Shown: positions 1 to 6,258 of the stretch, in pieces
Layout of the letters: each line of letters opens with the position of its first letter
How positions within the stretch are numbered: position 1 is the first letter of the stretch
Assembly: GCA_902464275.1 (NCBI GenBank)
Contig: CABQIK010000028.1
Location: 1 to 9,580, forward strand
Length of the DNA stretch: 9,580 bases
DNA from: an uncultured Alphaproteobacteria bacterium
Lineage (GTDB): Bacteria > Pseudomonadota > Alphaproteobacteria > RF32 > CAG-239
Direction: 5' to 3'
Position numbers and translations under genes: made by a program
Notes under the pieces: generated by a model
Database searches by the model: none
Seen by the model: the letters and a program-made list of their open reading frames with translations, nothing else
What the model was told of the DNA's origin: nothing

Positions 1-14
1 AGCCAACATAACAA

Positions 15-53
15 CCATTAAAAAAGCCTCCGCGAGGGAGGCCTTTTTAATGG
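15..53 (-). terminator. Rho-independent terminator of the tRNA-Thr gene, overlapping its CCA end
   Basis: A near-perfect inverted repeat is visible. The core GCCTCC (26-31) pairs with GGAGGC (37-42) around a 5-base loop. An outer 10-bp arm, CCATTAAAAA (15-24), pairs with TTTTTAATGG (44-53), and only A25/C43 is mismatched. On the minus strand a T-run follows the GC core, as in an intrinsic terminator. Because the structure is symmetric it could also stop plus-strand transcription. The outer arm includes the three bases of the tRNA CCA end (51-53), so terminator folding and tRNA 3' end formation share sequence. Confidence 0.85.
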
Positions 54-125
54 TGCCGCTGGCAAGAATCGGACTTGCGACCCCGTCATTACCAATGACG
101 TGCTCTACCACTGAGCTACAGCGGC
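51..125 (-). tRNA. tRNA-Thr (anticodon GGU)
   Basis: The minus strand folds into a complete 75-nt cloverleaf. The acceptor stem is GCCGCTG/CAGCGGC with discriminator A and an encoded CCA. The D stem is GCTC/GAGC with loop AGTGGTA. The anticodon stem is CGTCA/TGACG with loop TTGGTAA, giving anticodon GGT, which reads ACC/ACT threonine codons. The variable loop is GGGTC, and the T stem is GCAAG/CTTGC. The T loop reads TCCGATT instead of the usual TTCRANY, so position 55 would be C rather than U. All stems are fully paired, so the gene looks functional. It stands alone, transcribed away from the plus-strand genes. Confidence 0.96.
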
Positions 126-150
126 ATGGTTAATTCATCATGCGAAAAGT

Positions 151-179
151 AACATACCTAATCATTTTATAAAAATCAA
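151..179 (-). promoter_or_regulatory. Putative sigma70 promoter of tRNA-Thr
   Basis: On the minus strand a TTGATT -35 box (complement of 174-179) is followed after 17 bases by TATGTT (complement of 151-156). This would start transcription near 144, about 19 nt before the mature tRNA 5' end. Spacing is ideal and both boxes are near consensus. It is inferred from sequence only. Confidence 0.55.
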
Positions 180-272
180 CACTTTTTTTGTGTTTTTTGC
201 ATTTTTTTATTTTTCCTGCTATATAAAGGCTGTGGATAGTTATTTTGATGTTTAAATTAAAACAAAACGGCA

Positions 273-278
273 TATAAT
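273..278 (+). promoter_or_regulatory. Candidate -10 box for the plus-strand gene cluster
   Basis: A perfect TATAAT lies 36 bases before the ATG at 314. No convincing -35 sits at 17 bases: TTTAAA at 251-256 gives a 16-base spacer and TTGATG at 245-250 is too far away. The rest of 126-313 is AT-rich non-coding DNA between divergent units, with long T-runs around 181-215. A weak Shine-Dalgarno AAGG at 301-304 lies nine bases before the start codon. Confidence 0.45.
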
Positions 279-313
279 AAAAGCGCCGATAGTTAATTTT
301 AAGGTCTGAAAAT

Positions 314-2407
314 ATGAATATTGTGCCCACTGAAAATAAAGATTTACCTGAGTTTTTGCAAAAAGAAGCATCGCCTTCTAACGTAATTCCTTTTGCCAAG
401 CCGGAACAAGCCGAACATCATTATTCCCGCAAGCCGCTCTTGATTATAACCGCGGTTTGGTTCGGGCTGTTGTTTTTGTATATTCAGTTTGCTTTGGGAT
501 GGGGTGGTCTTACCGCCTTGCTGCCAACGGAATTTGTAACCTTTTTGGCGGGGGCGTTTTTGTCATGGGGCGCTTTGGCGGTGCTCGTGGTTTGGCTGCA
601 ACGCTCATTGCTGGCGGTAAATCAGGCCTCACTCGTTGAGCAAAGTCTTAAAAAGGTTTTAAACTCGCAGAATGAAAATATGCTTTCGGAAGTTATTACG
701 CAAGCTTTGCAAAAGCAAATCAAGTTATTAACCGCGGCAACCGCCGAAATGTCGGAACAAACCAAAAAGTTAAAATCCGCGCTTGATGTCAAAGCGAAAG
801 AATTTGCTGAAATTAATGAGGCTCTTAATGCTTTTGCCGGCGGAAACCTTGATAAGTTAAGTGAATCTGCCAACGGATTGGTTGCCGCCTGTCAAAATGT
901 TGCAACAACTGCCGAGCAGTCCTCTGAGCGGTTTGCGACAAGTTCTGAGCAACTTAAAACCAATGCCGCCGCCTTAGCCGATGAGCTTAATCCCTTAATT
1001 AATGAAACGGTTTCAACCGCCGAATATCTTAAAAACGCATTACAAGAAGATAAAAGTTTTATTTCGGAGGCCAATGCCGAACTTGAAAATTTTGCTGCCG
1101 CCGGTCGCAAACATATAGAGGATATGGCGGCGATTTTTGAAAGTAACGGTAAAAATCTTGAAAAAACCTTTTTGCAGACCGCCGATGGGTGCGAAGAAAT
1201 TTACAAACGGCTTGACAGCGGTATTTCGCATATTGAAAACAGCTTGAAAACTCATAAAGAGCTGGCGGCGGAACAGTCGGCGCTGCTTGATAAAAATTCG
1301 TCATACCTTGACAGCAAGCTTGGCGAATACGGTCGTTTAATAAGTTTGGAAGTTGAGGCGATGATTGCTCGCTCTTCAACTCTTGAAAACAATGTTAAAG
1401 CTCAGCTTTCCGCATTAAATGAGGCGCGCGCCGGCATTGACCGTATTTTAGACGGCGCCAATAACAGTTTGGAGCAAAAATCAGATAAAGCGGTTAAAAA
1501 TATTGCTAAAATTGTTGCCAATCTTGAATCAGAGCTTACAAAGCTTAACGAATTTATTAAAAAGACTGAAAATAAGAACACTGAAATTCAGACAGTCGCT
1601 GAAAAAATCACTCATAAAATTGCCGGCATCAGCTCTGATTTGGGCAAAAACGTTGATGATCTTAAATTGCGCGCGGTTGAGGCGATAGATAAATTTAACG
1701 AAGTAAGCGGCGAAGTTAATAAAAACACGGCGCAACTTACCGAAAGCGCTAATGTAATTGTGGCTAAAGGTAAGGAAGGAGCCCTGGCTCTTGAAGCGCA
1801 GAGCGCTCATATTACTCAAGCCGTAAATACGGTTGAAGAGGTTAAAGCGCATATTGCGCAAATAGGCAAAGCGCTGAATGCGACGGCTGAAAATTCCGCC
1901 ACGGTTTTTGCCGCCTATAAAAATCAGATTGACGATTTTGGCAGTTTGGTAAACAAACAGGTTGAAATGTTAAATGAGAGCCGCGCTCATTCAGAGCAAG
2001 AGCTTTCCGCTATCAGACAAAAGTATGAAGACCTGAGTGTTGACAATTTTTTGGAGCGTTCATCGGGACTGATTCAAAATTTGGAAAATATTTCCATAGA
2101 TATAAACAAGCTGTTTAATAAAGACGAAGACGAACTTTGGAAAAAGTTTTATGACGGCGATCACGGCGTTTTTGCCCGCTATGTGGTTAAAAATTTAAAC
2201 CGCAAGCAGATTGTTAAAATTCGCGATGAGTACGAAAAAAACACCGATTTTCGTAAAATTGCCGATAGCTATATCAGCGATTTTGAATCATTGATGACCG
2301 CGGCGCGCAATGCTGAAAAGCCCGAAATATTGCTTGCTATGCTTTCAAATACCGATGTCGGCAAAATTTACTATGTTATTGCCCGCGCGCTAGACCGAAT
2401 TAATTAG
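314..2407 (+). CDS. Two-pass inner-membrane protein with a very long coiled coil (possible polarity or envelope scaffold)
   Basis: 697 residues. After a polar N-terminus of about 40 residues come two hydrophobic segments, roughly 41-62 and 73-94, separated by a short glycine-rich loop. Residues from about 100 to 590 are rich in Ala, Glu, Lys, Leu, Asn and Ser with heptad-like spacing and almost no Pro, which indicates a long helical coiled coil. A compact C-terminal part (about 590-697) is different: it begins near W609 with 'KKFYDGDHGVFARY' and ends with 'DVGKIYYVIARALDRIN', suggesting a small helical domain. The layout (two N-terminal membrane spans, long coiled coil, conserved tail) is that of alphaproteobacterial scaffolds such as the Caulobacter polarity factor TipN. 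That comparison is of architecture only, and I cannot show homology. It has no MCP signalling hairpin and no MotA/ExbB core. It is followed after 10 bases by dusB, so co-transcription is likely. The function remains unassigned. Confidence 0.9.
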   Translation: MNIVPTENKDLPEFLQKEASPSNVIPFAKPEQAEHHYSRKPLLIITAVWFGLLFLYIQFALGWGGLTALLPTEFVTFLAGAFLSWGALAVLVVWLQRSLLAVNQASLVEQSLKKVLNSQNENMLSEVITQALQKQIKLLTAATAEMSEQTKKLKSALDVKAKEFAEINEALNAFAGGNLDKLSESANGLVAACQNVATTAEQSSERFATSSEQLKTNAAALADELNPLINETVSTAEYLKNALQEDKSFISEANAELENFAAAGRKHIEDMAAIFESNGKNLEKTFLQTADGCEEIYKRLDSGISHIENSLKTHKELAAEQSALLDKNSSYLDSKLGEYGRLISLEVEAMIARSSTLENNVKAQLSALNEARAGIDRILDGANNSLEQKSDKAVKNIAKIVANLESELTKLNEFIKKTENKNTEIQTVAEKITHKIAGISSDLGKNVDDLKLRAVEAIDKFNEVSGEVNKNTAQLTESANVIVAKGKEGALALEAQSAHITQAVNTVEEVKAHIAQIGKALNATAENSATVFAAYKNQIDDFGSLVNKQVEMLNESRAHSEQELSAIRQKYEDLSVDNFLERSSGLIQNLENISIDINKLFNKDEDELWKKFYDGDHGVFARYVVKNLNRKQIVKIRDEYEKNTDFRKIADSYISDFESLMTAARNAEKPEILLAMLSNTDVGKIYYVIARALDRIN

Positions 2408-2417
2408 GCGAGCTTAA

Positions 2418-3389
2418 ATGACCGGAATATTGCCCAAACAAGTTTTTTTAGCCCCGATGGCCGGAATTACCGATAAGCCGATGCGCCGCATGGTGCACGC
2501 CAAAAGCGGCAATGATGTTGCGCTGATTTCAGAAATGGTGGCAATTAACGCTATTTCGCGTAAAAATGCAAAAACATACCGCATTGCTGATGTGCGTGAT
2601 GAGCCGTATCCGGTGATTGTGCAACTTGTGGGCGCCGATGAAGTGCTTTTTGCCGATGCTGCGCAGTTGGCGACGGAATTGGGGGCAAGCGGAATAGATA
2701 TAAACATGGGATGTCCGGTGCGCAAAATTATTACCGGTGGCGCCGGTTCAGCACTAATGAAAAATCCGGAGCAGGCTGCCAAAATTATTAAATCCGTAAA
2801 AAATGCCGTTAATTTGCCGGTCAGCGTAAAATTCCGTAAAGGTTGGGACAATAACAGCGTTAATGCGGCAGATTTTGCTAAAATGTGTGAGGCGAGCGGC
2901 GCTGATTTTATTACCGTGCATGGCAGAACCCGCGCGCAAGGCTATTCCGGCACGGCAGATTGGAATATTATTAAAGAAGTTAAGAGCGCGGTAAAAATTC
3001 CGGTGGTCGGCAATGGCGATGTAACATCTCCGCAGTCGGCGGCAGAGATGATAAAACAAACCGGCTGCGACGGAGTAATGATTGGGCGTGCGGCATTGGG
3101 CGCGCCATGGCTTACCGGCGAGATTGCAACATATTTAAAAAACGGCTCTTTGCCGCAAAAACAGCCTGCGCAAGAGGTCAAGAATACTTTATTGGAGCAT
3201 ATATCGCTTTTAACCGAATATTACGGCGAAAAATTGGCGTTGGCGCTCTCACGCAAATATGTGTGTTGGTATTCTAAAAATTTTCGCGATGCCAAACGTT
3301 TCCGTGAAAATTATATGAAGATAAATGATTATCAAACCGCAGTTGCTGAAATTAACGCCTATTTTGACCAAAACGGGGAGGAAGAGTAA
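2418..3389 (+). CDS. dusB: tRNA-dihydrouridine synthase, DusB/NifR3 family
   Basis: 323 residues, the usual family length. It is an FMN-dependent enzyme that reduces specific uridines in the tRNA D loop to dihydrouridine, using NADPH, in the cytoplasm. The TIM barrel opens with the FMN-binding motif 'APMAGITDKPMRR' (12-24). The family signature 'DINMGCPVRK' carries the expected catalytic cysteine at C99. 'SVKFRKGWD' (136-143), 'TVHGRTRAQGYSG' (167-178), 'VVGNGDV' (196-202) and 'GVMIGRAALGAPW' (219-231) are the conserved substrate and phosphate-binding segments. A C-terminal helical part follows. No key residue is missing. The stop overlaps the trkA start (TAATG), so the two genes are translationally coupled. 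In many alphaproteobacteria this gene (nifR3) heads the ntrBC-ntrYX-trkA region; here the regulator genes are absent. DusB rather than DusA/C is supported by the motif set and by this context. Confidence 0.95.
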   Translation: MTGILPKQVFLAPMAGITDKPMRRMVHAKSGNDVALISEMVAINAISRKNAKTYRIADVRDEPYPVIVQLVGADEVLFADAAQLATELGASGIDINMGCPVRKIITGGAGSALMKNPEQAAKIIKSVKNAVNLPVSVKFRKGWDNNSVNAADFAKMCEASGADFITVHGRTRAQGYSGTADWNIIKEVKSAVKIPVVGNGDVTSPQSAAEMIKQTGCDGVMIGRAALGAPWLTGEIATYLKNGSLPQKQPAQEVKNTLLEHISLLTEYYGEKLALALSRKYVCWYSKNFRDAKRFRENYMKINDYQTAVAEINAYFDQNGEEE

Positions 3390-4750
3390 TGAAAATTATT
3401 GTTGGCGGCGCCGGCAGCGTCGGACGCAGTATTGTTGATTATTTAAGCCGCGGAAACAATGACATTGTGGTGGTTGATATAAATCAAGACCGCCTTAATG
3501 AAATTTCGCGCGAGTTTGATATTCAGCCGGTTTTAGGTTCTGTTTCGCACCCTGAGGTGCAAGAAAAAATCGGCGCGGAAAAGGCAGATATTTTAATTGC
3601 CGCCACCAATAATGACGAGGTTAATATGGTGGCGTGTCAGGTTGGTTATTCGCTGTTTAATATTCCTAAAAAAATTGCCCGCATAGATTCGGAATATTTT
3701 TTAAGCCCGCTCTGGAACACGCTGTTTAATGAAAAAAATATGCCGGTGGATTTAGCTATTTCGCCCGATATGGAAATTGCCGAAACCATTTTGCGGCTGA
3801 TAAAACTTTCCGGCAGCCGCGAGGTTTATCCTCTGGCGGATAAAAAGCTTACATTGGTTAGTTTTAAGTGCTTGGGCGCTTGCCCGCTGTTTGGTTTTAC
3901 AATGAATGAAATTTATGAAAACTTTCGTGAGATTAATTTTTTAATTGCGCAGATTGTGCGTGATAACGTAAATTTTTATCCCAAAGCCGATGAAGAATTT
4001 AAATCCGGCGATGAAATTTATGTTTTGGCGGCAACCGCGGACATTGAAAATTTAATGGCGGGTTTCGGCGTCGGGCAAAAAAACAATGAAAATATCGTAA
4101 TTTTCGGCAGCAACGCCATTGCTTATGACATTGCGCAAACGCTTGAAGAAGATGACGATATTTTAAGTTGCAAAATTATTACCGCCGATGCCGCCAATGC
4201 CCAAAAAATTGCCGGCACGCTTGAAAAAACCGTGGTAATTCAGGGCGAGATGATGAGCGATGTTATTTTGCGCGATGCCGGTATTGATTCTGCCGATATG
4301 ACTATTGCCGTAACGGCGCAGGACAAAGACAATTTGTTGGCGTCATTACTTGCCAAGCATAACCATATTTGTTCCACCGTGTCGTTGGTAAATTCGCGCG
4401 CGTACGATGACTTAATTGACAACATCGGCGATAACATAATTGTTGACCGCTCCACCGTTACCATTTCAAAAATTTTGCAGGATATTCGCAAGGCTAACTT
4501 GTATAACGCTTATTCGTTAGGGCGCGGCTTCAGTGAGGTTTGGGAGCTTAAAGTAAATGAAAACAGCCCGCTTGCCGGTCGCCGAATTTCCGATTTTATT
4601 TTGCCGGAACGCTGCAAAATCGCCGCGCTGATACAAGGTGAAAAAGTTGTTTTTGCTCCTGCCGCTGAACAGGTTAATGACGGCGATATTGTAATTGCGA
4701 TGGTATCGCCGACCGGTATTAAAAAAATGGAACAAATCGTCGGGTATTGA
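3389..4750 (+). CDS. trkA: Trk potassium uptake system regulatory subunit TrkA
   Basis: 453 residues, close to the roughly 458 of E. coli TrkA, with the diagnostic tandem RCK_N-RCK_C-RCK_N-RCK_C layout (about 1-125, 145-225, 232-350 and 370-453). The protein is a cytoplasmic peripheral ring that binds NAD(H)/nucleotides and gates the TrkH/TrkG potassium channel. The first Rossmann fold is intact: 'VGGAGSVG' at 5-12 and acidic D30 at the end of strand 2. The second is degenerate: 'IFGSNAIA' near 238-245 lacks the second and third glycines, so only the first half may bind NAD strongly. 'TISKILQDIRK' and 'GRGFSEVWELKV' match the usual TrkA linker and second RCK_C start. The ATG overlaps the dusB stop by one base and has a strong GGGGAGGA Shine-Dalgarno at 3375-3382, inside dusB. 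No trkH/trkG is present in the window, so the membrane partner must be encoded elsewhere. Confidence 0.95.
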   Translation: MKIIVGGAGSVGRSIVDYLSRGNNDIVVVDINQDRLNEISREFDIQPVLGSVSHPEVQEKIGAEKADILIAATNNDEVNMVACQVGYSLFNIPKKIARIDSEYFLSPLWNTLFNEKNMPVDLAISPDMEIAETILRLIKLSGSREVYPLADKKLTLVSFKCLGACPLFGFTMNEIYENFREINFLIAQIVRDNVNFYPKADEEFKSGDEIYVLAATADIENLMAGFGVGQKNNENIVIFGSNAIAYDIAQTLEEDDDILSCKIITADAANAQKIAGTLEKTVVIQGEMMSDVILRDAGIDSADMTIAVTAQDKDNLLASLLAKHNHICSTVSLVNSRAYDDLIDNIGDNIIVDRSTVTISKILQDIRKANLYNAYSLGRGFSEVWELKVNENSPLAGRRISDFILPERCKIAALIQGEKVVFAPAAEQVNDGDIVIAMVSPTGIKKMEQIVGY

Positions 4751-4775
4751 TAAATTTTAATATGAAAGACTGATT

Positions 4776-5402
4776 ATGAACGAGTTGCAATATAAAATCA
4801 GCCGTGAGCTGTCGGAATTTAAAAAGTTTAAGCAAAGGTATCGCTTTGAATTTGCCGATTTAAAGGAAATAAATGAAATTTTGTATTGTAAAGGCAGGCC
4901 GTTAACCGATGATGAGGGCAAAAATATTCCCGAATGCGATGAATGGATTAATGTCGGCTATAAAATTAAGTCATCGGCCTCCAAAATATTATCAAATTTG
5001 TTTCCGTATCGGTTTTGGTTTAAGGGGCATGAGCTTTACAGCATTGAGGCGTTTTTTCAGGGGCTGAAATTTCCTGACCCCGATATTCAGCGCTTAATCT
5101 TTACATACAGCGGAACCGATGCTTATCATGTGCAGAGGGCAAGCGATTATGATTGGCGCCAAACCGGCATTTTATATTGGCAGGGAGCGCCCGTAAACCG
5201 CCACGCTCCGGAATATGCTGATTTGGTTGACGAGCTGTATATTTCCGCTCTTCAAAATCCGCTGTATCGGCAGGCGCTTAAAAATGTGAACAAATATATT
5301 TTACATTCAATCGGCAATCCTGATGAAGATGAAACAGTGTTCACCCGTAAGGAATTTGAAACTCAAATCAACGCGCTTTCAGCCTTTGTAAAACAAGTAT
5401 AA
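4776..5402 (+). CDS. NADAR superfamily protein (YbiA-like probable N-glycosidase)
   Basis: 208 residues. From about residue 70 onward it matches the NADAR/YbiA pattern: 'LSNLFPYRF' (72-80), 'SIEAFFQGLKF' (89-99, with conserved E91 and Q95), 'WRQTGILYWQG' (127-137), 'NPLYRQAL' (161-168) and 'HSIGNPDEDETVFT' (177-190). Known NADAR members cleave N-glycosidic bonds, either in riboflavin-pathway intermediates (YbiA) or removing ADP-ribose from guanine in DarT-NADAR systems. The 'LYWQG...NRH...Y' and 'SIG..D..ETV' spacing resembles the phage-type NADAR subgroup. Residues 1-65 are a charged N-terminal extension that I do not recognise. The start has only a weak AAAG-type ribosome site, and 25 bases separate it from trkA, so it may be read through from upstream. 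A SpoT-like hydrolase follows after 21 bases. No adjacent DarT-type ADP-ribosyltransferase is visible. The fold assignment is firm; the substrate is inference. Confidence 0.82.
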   Translation: MNELQYKISRELSEFKKFKQRYRFEFADLKEINEILYCKGRPLTDDEGKNIPECDEWINVGYKIKSSASKILSNLFPYRFWFKGHELYSIEAFFQGLKFPDPDIQRLIFTYSGTDAYHVQRASDYDWRQTGILYWQGAPVNRHAPEYADLVDELYISALQNPLYRQALKNVNKYILHSIGNPDEDETVFTRKEFETQINALSAFVKQV

Positions 5403-5423
5403 CAATAAAATATGGAGGACTAA

Positions 5424-5954
5424 ATGATAAATAAAGCCATAAAATTTGCGGTGGCAGCGCATGCCGGAGCCACTCGCAAAGGCTCAGATGTTCCGTTTAT
5501 TTTGCACCCGCTGGAAGCGGCGGCGATAGTGGCGCGCTTAAGCAACGACCAAAATTTAATGATTGCAGCAATTTTGCATGACACCATTGAAGACACCGAT
5601 GTTACTTATGACGATATAAAGCGCGAATTTGGCGCCCGAATTGCCGATTTAGTTAATCATGAGAGCGAGGATAAAACCAAAACTTGGTTAGAACGAAAAA
5701 CACACACTATCAACACTCTTAAAAATGAGCCGCTTGAGGTTAAAATTGTGGCTATGGGCGATAAGCTCTCCAATATGCGCTCTATGGCGCATGACTTTGC
5801 CGCTTTCGGCAACAAAGTATGGGAAAGATTTAATGTTAAAGATAAAAATCTGCAGGGTTGGTATTATCGCGGTTTGGCGTCTTGCTTTGATGAGTTAAAA
5901 GATACCGCCGAATATGCTGAATATAACCGCTTGGTTAAAGATGTTTTCGGCTAA
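5424..5954 (+). CDS. Small alarmone hydrolase, MESH1/SpoT-type HD-domain phosphohydrolase
   Basis: 176 residues, the size of stand-alone MESH1/SAH enzymes (about 180). It consists only of the HD hydrolase domain of RelA/SpoT proteins, with no synthetase, TGS or ACT part. Visible active-site motifs are R18-K19, 'ILHPLEAA' (H28), 'LHDTIEDTD' (H52, D53, E56, D57) and 'MGDKLSNMR' (D113, N117). Together these give the Mn-binding H/HD/D set and the ED pair needed for 3'-pyrophosphate hydrolysis. 'DKTKTWLERK' corresponds to the 'DK...LERK' segment of MESH1. Family members hydrolyse (p)ppGpp to GTP/GDP, and some remove the 2'-phosphate of NADPH. A strong GGAGGA site at 5414-5419 fixes the ATG. It ends the plus-strand cluster and is followed by a palindromic repeat. 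The NADAR neighbour suggests a shared role in nucleotide signals or damaged nucleotides. No small alarmone synthetase is nearby. Confidence 0.88.
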   Translation: MINKAIKFAVAAHAGATRKGSDVPFILHPLEAAAIVARLSNDQNLMIAAILHDTIEDTDVTYDDIKREFGARIADLVNHESEDKTKTWLERKTHTINTLKNEPLEVKIVAMGDKLSNMRSMAHDFAAFGNKVWERFNVKDKNLQGWYYRGLASCFDELKDTAEYAEYNRLVKDVFG

Positions 5955-5999
5955 TCGCGATTGTACCCATTCTCCTCTATGAATACGCCGCTATATAAA

Positions 6000-6172
6000 C
6001 TCCCCTCTATGGAGGGGTGCCGAAGGCGGGGTGGTCACGTCACTATCTGATAACACGATAACCATTTGTTTTTGTTATTAAATTAGTAACACAAACAACA
6101 TTATTGTCTAATTTTTAACCTCATGTTTTCACCACCCCGTCGGCGTTCCGCCACCACCCCTCCTCAGGAGTG
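6000..6172. repeat. Palindromic non-coding repeat element (MITE/REP-like)
   Basis: Two GC-rich arms in inverted orientation flank an AT-rich core. The left arm (about 6000-6035) holds the hairpin CCCCTC-TATG-GAGGGG (6002-6017) followed by GCCGAAGGCGGGGTGGT. The right arm (about 6131-6172) carries the imperfect inverse, with ACCACCCCG near its inner end and CTCCTCAGGAG near its outer end. The core (about 6040-6125) holds a further hairpin. No reading frame of note lies inside. Similar 'GAGGGGTG.CGAAGGC.GGGGTGGT' repeats are scattered in many bacterial genomes, so this is probably a non-autonomous dispersed element. Bases 5970-5990 (CTCCTCTATG...CGCCGC) look like a decayed second left end. The rest of 5955-6258 holds only the terminator hairpin at 6197-6229. 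Confidence 0.6.
6066..6098. repeat. Internal AT-rich hairpin of the repeat element
   Basis: TTGTTTTTGTTA (6066-6077) pairs with TAACACAAACAA (6087-6098) with a single mismatch, around the 9-base loop TTAAATTAG. It sits near the centre of the palindromic element, so the element is a nested inverted repeat. It is not followed by a T-run. Confidence 0.55.
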
Positions 6173-6196
6173 GAATTGTGCATAAGCTGTATACAA

Positions 6197-6229
6197 AAAA
6201 GGCTTGGAATAAAAACATCCAAGCCTTTT
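6197..6229 (-). terminator. Bidirectional intrinsic terminator between converging genes
   Basis: A perfect 12-bp stem, AAAAGGCTTGGA (6197-6208) with TCCAAGCCTTTT (6218-6229), encloses a 9-base loop. On the minus strand the stem ends in TTTTTT and lies 30 bases past the stop of the large gene. On the plus strand it ends in TTTTGTCTTTG, so it can also stop readthrough from the hydrolase gene at 5954. Confidence 0.88.
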
Positions 6230-6258
6230 GTCTTTGTTAATTTTTATGCAAAGTATTG

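Noticed and set aside
314..2407. Methyl-accepting chemotaxis protein or ZorA-type defence protein
   Set aside because: There is no HAMP or signalling hairpin motif and no MotA/ExbB-like four-span core. Only two membrane spans and a plain coiled coil are seen, and no ZorB partner follows.
4776..5954. Classic toxin-antitoxin operon (DarT-NADAR or toxSAS-SAH)
   Set aside because: Neither an ADP-ribosyltransferase nor an alarmone synthetase gene is present in the window; both genes look like hydrolases.
6002..6017. CCCCTC/GAGGGG hairpin as terminator of the hydrolase gene
   Set aside because: No T-run follows on either strand; it belongs to the palindromic element. The hairpin at 6197-6229 is the better terminator.
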